Positions 31,896 to 39,673 of a DNA stretch of 64,000 bases are shown piece after piece. Source of the stretch: CAWIUB01 sp963839175 (GTDB lineage: Bacteria > Actinomycetota > Actinomycetes > Mycobacteriales > Jatrophihabitantaceae); the NCBI GenBank assembly GCA_963839175.1, contig CAWIUB010000050.1:186001-250000 (forward strand), written 5' to 3'. The notes under the pieces were generated by a model, which saw nothing but the letters and a program-made list of their open reading frames with translations, was not told where the DNA came from and did no database searches. Both the position numbers and the translations under genes were made by a program. The first letter of the stretch is position 1. Each line of letters begins with the position of its first letter.

Positions 31896-32363
31896 ATGGC
31901 CGAGCATGTGCACTATCGAAGGCCCGGGTGGTTTACCCGCAACGTCGCCAACAAGGCCGTCGTCGGCCTGACGCGGCTGGGTGTGAGCGTTTGGGGTAGC
32001 CGGATCCTCGAGGTGCGGGGGCGCAAGAGCGGGCAGCCGCGGCGCGTGCCGGTCAACCTCTTGCGGCTCGACGGCGCCGAATACCTGGTGTCGGCCCGCG
32101 GCGTTGGGGAATGGGTGCGGAACGTACGCGCCGCTGATGGCGAGCTCGATCTGCTGGTCGGGCGGCGCCGCGAGCATCGGCACGCCGTCGAGCTGAGCGA
32201 CGCCGATAAGGTGCCGGTGTTGCGCGCCTACCTGGCCAAGTGGAAGGCCGAGATCGGCATCTTCTTCGAGGGTGTCGGACCCGACTCGACCGATGAGCAG
32301 ATCGCCGCCATTGCGGCCAAACACCCTGTCTTCGTCGTGGAACTAACCGAGCCAGCGACCTAA
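31896..32363 (+). CDS. deazaflavin-dependent nitroreductase-family protein
   Basis: A 155-residue split-barrel protein of the nitroreductase family deazaflavin-dependent oxidoreductases. ATG 31896 has GAGAGGG seven bases upstream. The core reads SRILEVRGRKSGQPRRVPV, then EYLVSARGVGEWVRNVRAAD, the same signature block as the DDN-like protein at 13155 but without the N-terminal membrane part. F420H2 use is inferred. The C-terminal helix region IFFEGVGPDSTDEQIAAIAA is typical of the small DUF385 members. Confidence 0.85.
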   Translation: MAEHVHYRRPGWFTRNVANKAVVGLTRLGVSVWGSRILEVRGRKSGQPRRVPVNLLRLDGAEYLVSARGVGEWVRNVRAADGELDLLVGRRREHRHAVELSDADKVPVLRAYLAKWKAEIGIFFEGVGPDSTDEQIAAIAAKHPVFVVELTEPAT

Positions 32364-32373
32364 GCGCGGTGAG

Positions 32374-32571
32374 TTACATGTTCGGGCAGTTGTGGTGCGC
32401 GGCGGTGGGGGCCGGCGTCGTCGTCACCGCCGGCCTGACGATGGTGGGGCTCGATCCCGGTGCCGCGGCTGCCGCCACGCCGTACCCGGCGCCAGCGAGT
32501 GCTCCAGCCAGCGTCAGCGCGATGAGCGTTCGGCGCGGCCATACCCGTCTGGTGTTGTCGTCGTCGGTCAT
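32374..32571 (-). CDS. small secreted or anchored protein ending CPNM
   Basis: A 65-residue product with a perfect GGGAGGT site before ATG 32571. Residues 1-14 are charged (MTDDDNTRRVWPRRT). Residues 15-38 form an alanine/glycine-rich hydrophobic segment (LIALTLAGALAGAGYGVAAA), and the remainder is Pro/Thr-rich with a His-His-Asn-Cys-Pro-Asn-Met end. It looks like an exported peptide or a signal-anchored protein. No family is recognised with confidence. It is convergent with the deazaflavin gene, with ten bases between stops. Confidence 0.7.
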   Translation of the reverse strand: MTDDDNTRRVWPRRTLIALTLAGALAGAGYGVAAAAAPGSSPTIVRPAVTTTPAPTAAHHNCPNM

Positions 32572-32700
32572 GTCGACCTCCCGGACCGTCCGCTTTGGCG
32601 CCCGCTACCCCACATTGAACCTCGAATAGCTGCGCTCAGGCTGGCAGCAGCCTGTGAATTTGCGGATGTATCCGCGTGGGGGGCGCGGCCGCGCCACCGG

Positions 32701-33258
32701 CTACTTGTCGAGGACGGCCTCGGCTTCGATGTTGATGGTGACCTTGTCGCCGACGACGACGCCGCCGCCCTCGATGGCGGCGTTCCAGTTGACACCGAAA
32801 TCGCGCCGGTTGATCTCCGTTGTGGCGCTGAACCCGGCACGCGTGCCGCCATACGGGTCGGGGCTGAACCCGCCGATCTCGACCTTCAGCGTGATCGGCT
32901 TGGTGATGCCGCGGATGGTCAGCTCCCCGTCGACCAGGAAGTCCTCACCGTCCGGGCGAATGAAGGTCGACCGGAAGGTCATCTTCGGGCTGGTCTCGAC
33001 GTCGAAGAAGTCGCTGCTGCGCAGATGCCCGTCGCGCTGGTCGTTGCCCGTGGTGATCGAGGAGAGGTCGATCTCCGCCTCGGCGTGCGACTCGAGCGGA
33101 TTCGGTGCGGTGGTGATGCTGGCGGTGTACTTCTCGAACCGTCCCCTGACCTTCGACACCATCATGTGCCGCGCGACGAAGCCGATCTCGGTGTGCACCG
33201 GGTCGAGGCTCCAGGTGCCGGCGACGTAGCCGGGGATGTTCACGTCTGCGGTGGTCAT
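32701..33258 (-). CDS. YceI-family protein
   Basis: A 185-residue lipocalin-like YceI domain protein. It begins with YVAGTWSLDPVHTEIGFVAR, the family signature (W-x-D-x-x-H-S/T-x-I-x-F). It continues with VRGRFEKYTASITTAPNP and SSDFFDVETSPKMTF, then GELTIRGITKPITLKVEIGG. No signal peptide is present, so it is a cytoplasmic actinobacterial form that may bind isoprenoid or other lipophilic ligands. GGAGCAAGAG precedes ATG 33258. The DUF1003 gene is divergent. Confidence 0.92.
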   Translation of the reverse strand: MTTADVNIPGYVAGTWSLDPVHTEIGFVARHMMVSKVRGRFEKYTASITTAPNPLESHAEAEIDLSSITTGNDQRDGHLRSSDFFDVETSPKMTFRSTFIRPDGEDFLVDGELTIRGITKPITLKVEIGGFSPDPYGGTRAGFSATTEINRRDFGVNWNAAIEGGGVVVGDKVTINIEAEAVLDK

Positions 33259-33348
33259 GATCTCTTGCTCCTGCCATGTGTGGTTGAGAGCTCAAATTCT
33301 GTCATTGGTGTGCGACGTTCGGCAAGGGTCAGGTTCCGAGCGCGGATC

Positions 33349-33828
33349 ATGGTTGCCGACATGACCGCATCCGGAAGGGATTCTGCCGTGACCACGATCG
33401 ACCCGGCGAAGACTCACCACCCCAGTGTGCTGGAGATCGCCGCACATCGTTCGGCGGATATCCAGCTGCGAATCGCCGACACGATCACGGCCTTTGCCGG
33501 GTCGATGCGGTTTGTCTATCTGCATGCGGTGATCTTCGCGGCGTGGATGCTGTTCTTCGAGAGGAGTCCTTGGCCGACGTTGACGCTGATAGTGTCGCTG
33601 GAAGCGATCTTCCTGTCGACTTTCGTGATGATTGGCCAGAACCGGCAGGCGGCGTTCCAGCAGGCCAAGGCCGACCACGACTTCGTCGCCTCGGAACAGG
33701 AGCTGCACGCCAACACCGACCTCACCCGGCTGATCCATGAGCTCACCGTCGAGATCCACCAGCACGTCCTCGCAGCCGACACGACGCAGGCGACGCGCGC
33801 GCCCGCGCCGGACGAGCCCGCGAGCTAG
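33349..33828 (+). CDS. DUF1003 membrane protein
   Basis: About 159 residues (ATG 33349; ATG 33361 is an alternative, and neither has a clear ribosome binding site). The family core SADIQLRIADTITAFAGSMR leads into two helices, VYLHAVIFAAWMLFFE and TLTLIVSLEAIFLSTFVMIG. QNRQAAFQQAKADHDF then completes the DUF1003 signature. The function is unknown. The last codons overlap the convergent DinB gene by four bases, the two stop codons sharing a CTAG. Confidence 0.88.
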   Translation: MVADMTASGRDSAVTTIDPAKTHHPSVLEIAAHRSADIQLRIADTITAFAGSMRFVYLHAVIFAAWMLFFERSPWPTLTLIVSLEAIFLSTFVMIGQNRQAAFQQAKADHDFVASEQELHANTDLTRLIHELTVEIHQHVLAADTTQATRAPAPDEPAS

Positions 33829-34328
33829 GACGGGACGAGGCCGCGGACGAAGGCGGCCTGCCCGGCGTGCTGTAAGTCGTCTGCGATGACGCTCACCAGC
33901 CGGACGCCTAGCGTCACCGGCGGGTCCCACGCCGTGTCCACGATCCGGCCCAGATCCGAGTCGGTGAGCCCGCGGACGTACTCGATCGTCTGCTCGTACA
34001 CGGCGTCGTGGTAGCCGGTCAGCAGGTCGACCGGTACCCGCACTGCCGCGACCTCGTCCGGTCGGTGGCCGTACCCGGTCGCCGCTGCGTCGAACGGCAA
34101 GCCGAACCGTTCCACCCAACCCTGCGAGGTCCACGCCTGCTCGGTGCCGGCGGCGTCGGCCAGGTGGTCGTCCTGGATACGCGTCAGGTGCCACACCAGC
34201 CACGCGATCGAGTTCGCCTCGGCGTCGAGCCTGAACGCGAGCTGCTCAGGCGTCAACCCGTCGACCACACGGTGCACCACGCCGCGGATCCTGCTGAACG
34301 CGTCGACGAGCAGATCTGCGCTTGTCAC
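33825..34328 (-). CDS. DinB/DUF664-family protein
   Basis: A 167-residue four-helix-bundle protein of the DinB superfamily (mycothiol-dependent maleylpyruvate isomerase-like/DUF664). Starting at GTG 34328, it contains LTPEQLAFRLDAEANSIAWL and VWHLTRIQDDHLADAAG, giving the first metal histidine pair region. DDLQHAGQAAFVRGL near the C-terminus supplies the last histidine. Members are metal-binding thiol transferases; mycothiol or a related thiol is the likely cosubstrate in actinobacteria. Confidence 0.85.
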   Translation of the reverse strand: MTSADLLVDAFSRIRGVVHRVVDGLTPEQLAFRLDAEANSIAWLVWHLTRIQDDHLADAAGTEQAWTSQGWVERFGLPFDAAATGYGHRPDEVAAVRVPVDLLTGYHDAVYEQTIEYVRGLTDSDLGRIVDTAWDPPVTLGVRLVSVIADDLQHAGQAAFVRGLVPS

Positions 34329-34481
34329 CCGCGCGACGCTACCCTTCGCCTGGACGCGGACGGGCTACTCGGCGAAAAATGGCCGTTGGCTGACGTATCT
34401 CGACTGCAGGCCGACGCATCCCTACCTCGGGTGACCCGAGGACACCGATAGCCTCGGGACACGGCCACAAGGGAGGATGCC

Positions 34482-35948
34482 GTGGGGGGCACGGGCACGG
34501 ACGAGTTCTTCGACCAGGCCATGTACATGGTCAACATCACCGACTGGCCGCGAGCCAATTTCCAGACCGAGGTGCCGGTCACCTCTTCAGGGAACGCTCG
34601 GCTGGCCGTCTGGCGGACCGATCCGGCCGACGGCAGGCACATCCCGCCGCCCGGCCAGGACGGCATTCTGGCGACCACGGCAACCTTCTCGCTGGTGAAC
34701 AGCGGGAACCGCACGCTGCGGGCTCCGAAGCGGTCCTGGAAGATCGACCTCGAGGCGGAGGACGACCACGTCGCCGGGATGGCTCACCTGGACCTCAAGG
34801 CGATGTACAACGACCCTGCCCAGATGCGCGAGGCGCTTGCCTGGGCCTTGTTCCGCGCCGCCGGGGTGCCGTCATCGCGGCACACGTACGCGAAACTGGC
34901 GATCAACGGTCGCTATCTGGGCCTGTTCTCACTCATCGAGCAGGTCGACCGGCGATTCCTCAAGGACCACTTCGGGGAGAACCATCACGGCAACCTCTAC
35001 AAGGCCTACTGCGGCGACATCGGCTGCGCGACACTGGAACACCGGGTCGGCAAGGACGGCGACGACAGCGGCCGCCAGTACGCCGGCACCGGCGGCGCGG
35101 ACGGGACCTACCGGCTCAAGTCGAACGAGGACGACCCCGCGGCGAACACCTACGACGACCTGGCGCAACTGGTCCGAGTGATCAACGGTGTCGGGCTCGC
35201 CGGAGGCGACGAGCGGTTCGGTTCGGCCGCGTTCCGGGAGTCGATGGAAAGCGTCATGAACGTCCCGGCCTTCCTGCGCTGGGCCGGCGTCAACGTCCTG
35301 CTCGGCGCCTGGGACAACTACTTCGCGACCCCCGCGAACTACTACCTCTACAACTCCGGGCGGGAGGGGGGCGAGAAGGAGTTCGTCCACCAGCCGTACT
35401 TCACGTTCATCCCCTGGGACTACGACAACAGCTTCGGCATCGACTACTTCGGCACGCGTTGGCAATACACGAACATCGTCGACTGGCCGAGTAACACAGC
35501 TGGCTACTGGGGAGGAAGGAAGACGTCCCGGATCCCGCTCGTGCAGAACCTGCTGAAGAATCACGACCTCTGCCAGTACTACCTCGACCACCTCGAGCAT
35601 CTGCTGGACACGACGTTCAACCTCGACTGGATCTCGGACATGATCGCCCCGGACCGGGCGGACGGGCTCTGGGGACGGGTCAACCGGGCGGCCTACCTGG
35701 AATCCGATACGCCAAACGGAGCTCCGTTCACCGGTCGCCAATTCACGAACGACGAGGTCTACCTGGCCGGCAACAAGCAGAACGAACTGCGGCACGGGAA
35801 CGCCAAGATCGAGGGCATCTACCATTACGTCCGAATGCGGTACGACAGCGCCCGGGAACAATTGGCAACGCTTCGCACGACGTATCCGCGCGGTGCCAGC
35901 GGAGCGACGTTCTCCGGTGCGCTCGAGTCGCTTCCGGGCCGGCTCTGA
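34482..35948 (+). CDS. CotH-like kinase family protein
   Basis: A 488-residue CotH-type atypical protein kinase. GTG 34482 follows AAGGGAGG. The core reads RAPKRSWKIDLEAEDD, AWALFRAAGVPSSRHTYAKL and GRYLGLFSLIEQVDRRFLKD, covering the CotH ATP-binding region. WAGVNVLLGAWDNYFATPAN and FTFIPWDYDNSFGIDYFG hold the catalytic and metal-binding aspartates. No signal peptide is apparent, unlike many secreted homologues. It may head a unit with the beta-propeller-like and TIM-barrel genes downstream, a set that has no standard function I know of. Confidence 0.88.
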   Translation: MGGTGTDEFFDQAMYMVNITDWPRANFQTEVPVTSSGNARLAVWRTDPADGRHIPPPGQDGILATTATFSLVNSGNRTLRAPKRSWKIDLEAEDDHVAGMAHLDLKAMYNDPAQMREALAWALFRAAGVPSSRHTYAKLAINGRYLGLFSLIEQVDRRFLKDHFGENHHGNLYKAYCGDIGCATLEHRVGKDGDDSGRQYAGTGGADGTYRLKSNEDDPAANTYDDLAQLVRVINGVGLAGGDERFGSAAFRESMESVMNVPAFLRWAGVNVLLGAWDNYFATPANYYLYNSGREGGEKEFVHQPYFTFIPWDYDNSFGIDYFGTRWQYTNIVDWPSNTAGYWGGRKTSRIPLVQNLLKNHDLCQYYLDHLEHLLDTTFNLDWISDMIAPDRADGLWGRVNRAAYLESDTPNGAPFTGRQFTNDEVYLAGNKQNELRHGNAKIEGIYHYVRMRYDSAREQLATLRTTYPRGASGATFSGALESLPGRL

Positions 35949-36101
35949 CGCCGGCCCGGGTTTCTCCAGCTCGCCATTTGGGGGACGCCGTGCTGTCCAC
36001 AACTCACCCGCGAAGCGCCGCAGCTCGACCTGGTCAAAGAGGCCAAGATCGCGGACCTGATAGGTGAGTCGGGGGGGCACCGACTCGAGGCGAGCGGTGT
36101 C

Positions 36102-36884
36102 GTGGCGATCGACGGCCTGTTCTACGTCATCTTCGACAACGTCCCGCACATCGGCGTGATAGGCGAAGCGCTATCCCGTGATCCTGCGGACAACCTCATC
36201 ATCACCAAGCGGCGCGGCCCCACCGGGTACGAGGACATCGCGTACGACCGGCAACAACGCCGGTTCTACGTACTGATCGAGGCGATGCCATACCGGGCTG
36301 GAAGGTTCATGGCCCGGGTGCGCGCCTACGACGAGGACCTGCGCCACGTGGCCAGCCGGTGGCTCGACTTTCCGCTCGATCGGCCCAACAAAGGCCTGGA
36401 GGGGCTGACCTGCCTGCACCGCGGTGGACAGACGTACCTGCTGGGCTTATGCGAGGGCAACCGCTGCAAGGGCGGAGCGGCAGGTCGGAGGCCTGGCGGC
36501 GGCAGGATCCAGCTGTTCGCAACCGGTCGGCGTCGCTGGCGGCACGTTGGCACGATCCGGCTGCCAGAGGCCGTCTGGTTCGAGGATTACAGCAGCCTGG
36601 CGGTTGCCGGCGATCGGGTGGCCGTGGTGTCGCAGGCAAGCTCGGCGCTGTGGGTGGGCAGGCTGGAGCCGTCGAGCTGGCGGCTCGCCGGTGACGGCGC
36701 GACCTACCTGTTCCCGCGGGACGATCGCGGCAGAGTCGTCTACGGCACTGTGGAGGGCGTCTCCTGGACGAGCCCGGACACGGTCGTCGTGGTGTCCGAC
36801 CGAGCGAAGCCAACGCAGCCGACGAGGTACCGCACCAAGGACCGCTCGATCCACGTGTTCGCGATTCCCCGGGCAGTCGGCTGA
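36102..36884 (+). CDS. beta-propeller-like conserved protein (possible N-terminal frameshift)
   Basis: A 260-residue product of repeated beta-strand segments (LFYVIFDNVPHIGVIG; RRFYVLIEAMPYRAGRF; ADNLIITKRRGPTGYEDIAY) resembling SdiA-regulated or phytase-like propellers. The open frame extends upstream without a start codon to near 36000 (GGHRLEASGVVAIDGL). A GTG at 35990 with GGGGGAC in front lies in another frame, so the true start probably requires a frameshift there. It sits between the CotH and TIM-barrel genes. The function is unknown. Confidence 0.7.
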   Translation: MAIDGLFYVIFDNVPHIGVIGEALSRDPADNLIITKRRGPTGYEDIAYDRQQRRFYVLIEAMPYRAGRFMARVRAYDEDLRHVASRWLDFPLDRPNKGLEGLTCLHRGGQTYLLGLCEGNRCKGGAAGRRPGGGRIQLFATGRRRWRHVGTIRLPEAVWFEDYSSLAVAGDRVAVVSQASSALWVGRLEPSSWRLAGDGATYLFPRDDRGRVVYGTVEGVSWTSPDTVVVVSDRAKPTQPTRYRTKDRSIHVFAIPRAVG

Positions 36885-36972
36885 GGCCGCCTGCGGCAGC
36901 GCCGGGCCGGCTCGGTGGGAGACTCATGACCGAGCTAACTCCAGCGGCCGCCATGGGCCAGGAAGAGGCGTG

Positions 36973-38025
36973 ATGCCGAGCCAAACCAACAGCGTCCAGC
37001 CGGTTGTCCGGCCGCCGCTGCGCGGCCTGTTCCAGCAGCGCGTGGCCGGGGACGACGCGCTGCTTAGGCTCGCGCAGCTGCGGTTTGCCCAGTCCGGCCT
37101 CGCCGCCGAGGTGTACGCCGATACGCCGGACCAGCTCGACAGGGTGCTCGGCTACGCGCCGTCGGAGGAGCTCCTGCCGAGCGTTCACCTGAACCGACGG
37201 CTGAACGTCCTGCGGCCCCAGGACCGCGCGGCGGTGCACGCATTCGCGGATCAGTTCGCGGGACGGGTGTTCGGCCTGGTCGTCCATGACGCGGCTGAAA
37301 TGGCGGCCCGGACGGACGAACTGGTGGGCACGATGGCGGAGTTGAGCCGGCAGTTGGAGACCGGCCCAGACCGGCCCTACGTGTTCCTGGAGTACGCGGT
37401 CGGCCTGGAGCTCGACTGGTTCGTCGAGGTGGCCGATCGGCTGCGGGACGTCGAGCGAGTCAGCCTCTGCATCGACGTCGGCCATATCGGAGTGAGTCAG
37501 GCTCGGCGCGACTTCCGGCGCGGGCACCACGACCTCGACCTCGCGGCCATTCACCCGCAGGACGACCGGCTGCCCGAACTCATCGCCGATGTCGTCGGCG
37601 CCGTGGAGTCGGCGCTGCCGGCGGTACTGGCGACGACCCGCGCCCTCGGCGCCATCGGCAAGCCAGTGCACTTCCACTTGCACGACGGCCATCCGCTGGT
37701 ACCCGGGCTGTCCGACCACTTCGGCTTCCTGACGCGGCTGCCCATTCCGTTCAGCTACGACGGGCGGCAGTCGCTCGACCCGATGTACGGCCCGAGCGGC
37801 CTGGCCGCGATCCTCCAGACAGCGATCGATGCCTGCGAAGGCCAGGCATCCTTCACCCTGGAGATCCACCAGGCCGAAGGCCGGCTGCCGATCGACGACG
37901 CTACCCGCCTCTTCCGGCACTGGCGGGATACCACCAACGCCGAACGCACCAACTACTGGCTATCCGTGCTGGCCGAGAACGCCGTGCTTGCGACGAGCTG
38001 CCTGGATCACGGCGCGAAGCTCTAG
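36973..38025 (+). CDS. TIM-barrel (xylose isomerase-like) protein
   Basis: A 350-residue protein starting at ATG 36973 after GGAAGAGG. Barrel strands with acidic and histidine ligands are visible: YVFLEYAVGLELDWFVE, RVSLCIDVGHIGVSQARRDF, PVHFHLHDGHPLVPGLSDHF and ASFTLEIHQAEGRLPIDD. The EYA, CIDVGH, HLHDGH and LEIH pattern indicates a metal-dependent AP-endonuclease-family-2 fold. The specific reaction is unknown. It follows the propeller-like gene by 88 bp and precedes the VapBC-type module. Confidence 0.8.
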   Translation: MPSQTNSVQPVVRPPLRGLFQQRVAGDDALLRLAQLRFAQSGLAAEVYADTPDQLDRVLGYAPSEELLPSVHLNRRLNVLRPQDRAAVHAFADQFAGRVFGLVVHDAAEMAARTDELVGTMAELSRQLETGPDRPYVFLEYAVGLELDWFVEVADRLRDVERVSLCIDVGHIGVSQARRDFRRGHHDLDLAAIHPQDDRLPELIADVVGAVESALPAVLATTRALGAIGKPVHFHLHDGHPLVPGLSDHFGFLTRLPIPFSYDGRQSLDPMYGPSGLAAILQTAIDACEGQASFTLEIHQAEGRLPIDDATRLFRHWRDTTNAERTNYWLSVLAENAVLATSCLDHGAKL

Positions 38026-38037
38026 ATCTGCACATCC

Positions 38038-38050
38038 GCTGCAATGCAGC
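38038..38050. promoter_or_regulatory. 13-bp palindrome before the antitoxin gene
   Basis: GCTGCAATGCAGC is a perfect palindrome around one central base, 12 bases before the antitoxin ATG. A related TGCA-containing stretch overlaps the start. This is the usual place for an autoregulatory VapB-type operator. Confidence 0.55.
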
Positions 38051-38062
38051 TACTATGACTGC

Positions 38063-38299
38063 ATGAGCGTTGTCATCACCGTTCGCGATGTCCCGGACGC
38101 CGTGCACGACGAGCTCGCCGCTCGCGCCGCGCGCGCCGGCAGGTCGCTGCAGGAATACCTACGTGGCATGTTCCTGGATGCCACGGCGCGCCCAGCCGTC
38201 GACGACATCATCGCCCGTGCGCGAGCGCGCGTTAATGCGACCGGTACGCGAGTCGACGCCGAATCGATACTCGCCGCCAGAGACGCCGAGCGACGTTGA
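38063..38299 (+). CDS. FitA/VapB-type ribbon-helix-helix antitoxin
   Basis: A 78-residue antitoxin. The N-terminal ribbon-helix-helix reads MSVVITVRDVPDAVHDELAA with GRSLQEYLRGML-type helix 2 (here LRGMFLD). The C-terminal tail ARARARVNATGTRVDAES is the toxin-neutralising segment. ATG 38063 is preceded by the palindrome at 38038. The stop overlaps the toxin start (TTGA), implying coupled translation and excess antitoxin. Confidence 0.88.
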   Translation: MSVVITVRDVPDAVHDELAARAARAGRSLQEYLRGMFLDATARPAVDDIIARARARVNATGTRVDAESILAARDAERR

Positions 38300-38694
38300 A
38301 CTCCAGGGCAGTCTGCGACGCCTCGGCCGTCGTTGCGCTGCTGCTCGACGCAGGCCCAGACGGTCGATGGGTGGCCGAGACGCTGTCCGGCGCCGGCCTG
38401 GCCGCTCCGAGCCTGGTCATGTTCGAGTCGAGCAACGTCATCCGGCGGCACGAGATCGACGGGGTCGTTGGTGCCGACCAGGCTGCGCAGGCCCATGCCG
38501 ACCTGCTCGACCTCGCGATCGAATGCTGGCCATACGAGCTGGTCGGCTCACGGGTGTGGGAGCTGCGCATGAACCTTTCCAGCTATGACGCCAGCTATGT
38601 CGCCGTCGCCGAACTGACCGGTGCCCCGCTTGTAACGCTCGACCGACGCATCAGCCGCGCGCCGAACCTCCGGTGTGTGGTCACCAACCCTTAA
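38296..38694 (+). CDS. vapC: VapC-type PIN-domain toxin
   Basis: A 132-residue PIN-domain ribonuclease. It starts at TTG 38296, overlapping the antitoxin TGA by three bases. The acidic active-site residues are visible in CDASAVVALLL (Asp 8), PSLVMFESSNVIRRH (Glu), YDASYVAVAELTGAPLVTLD (Asp) and DRRIS. Toxins of this family cleave tRNA or rRNA; the target here is unknown. The complete active site and coupled antitoxin suggest a functional pair. Confidence 0.9.
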   Translation: MNSRAVCDASAVVALLLDAGPDGRWVAETLSGAGLAAPSLVMFESSNVIRRHEIDGVVGADQAAQAHADLLDLAIECWPYELVGSRVWELRMNLSSYDASYVAVAELTGAPLVTLDRRISRAPNLRCVVTNP

Positions 38695-38861
38695 CCAGGG
38701 CTCGATGAGAGTGCCGGTAGAGGATCGACGCCAACGTACTTGGCCAACGACTTTGCCCCGTGGCGACACGCTGCGGGGCGGTCGTAGCGTGTCAACGGGG
38801 GCAAAAGCTGCGTGCGAGCGTGCCAGCGCGGGGCAAAAGGCGCGCCTGCGAGGGGTCGCGA

Positions 38862-39673
38862 TCAGGGCGGGTCGACGGCGAATGCCCCGTAGCCGACGAC
38901 GCGGGACGGGTCTCCGGCGGTGTCGGCGGACGTGCGCAGCTCGAGCAAACGCACCGACAGGCCGCGCCGGCGGGCCAGTTCGAGCAAACCCCGCAGCGCG
39001 AAGCGGCCGCATGCGTCCTGTTCGCCGATCGCCGCCGGGTCGGCCCGGACAATCGCATCGGCGGTGCGCTGGTCGAGCCGGCGCGCAGTTCTCTGGTCGC
39101 TGTAGTGGCTCAGATCGGTGCTCAGCACGACGGCTGTCGAGTCGTCCCGCCACAGCAGCTCGATGAGCCGCGCGACCCGGCTGGCCGCGACCTGCCCAAC
39201 CAGCACCGGAATCAGGGTTGTCTCGGGTGCGAACACCCGCTGGAGGAACGGCAGCTGAACCTCGAGTGCGTGCTCCCGCAGATGGGCGGCGTCGGATATC
39301 ACCACGTCGGGCAGCCCAGCCGCGAGCGCGTGTCCTTCGTCGTCGACCGGTACCTCGCCGAGGGGTGTCGCGAATGCTGACCAGCTCGGCAACGCCATGG
39401 CGTGCAGCCCGGTGAAGTGGTCCGGTCCGAGCGCGAGGACCCGTCGCACGCTCGCCCGCCGCAGCGCCAGCTGCCGGTAGGCGGTGGCCGCGATGGGGCC
39501 CGAGTACCGGTATCCGGCGTGCGGGACGATGACCGCCACCGGCCCGGGTGCCGCAGGTGGCGAGGAGACGCCGCGGCGAGCATCCGGTCCACCTGCTCGG
39601 CCAGCCGCGCCGGTTCGGCGGGATAGAACGTGCCAGCGACGGCCGGCGGGCGGATGGCTGCGGGCCGGGTCAT
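38862..39673 (-). pseudogene. AmmeMemoRadiSam protein B (MEMO family) with a frameshift
   Basis: ATG 39673 (AAIRPPAVAGTFYPAEPARL) matches the MEMO N-terminus. About 35 codons in, near 39560, one base is missing. The family sequence continues in the next frame as APGPVAVIVPHAGYRYSGPI, DHFTGLHAMALPSW and HALEVQLPFLQRVFAPET, then VLSTDLSHYSDQRTARRLD, to the stop at 38862. Without the frameshift it would be a complete member of about 270 residues. It overlaps the AmrS stop by ATGA. It is either decayed or a sequencing error. Confidence 0.8.
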
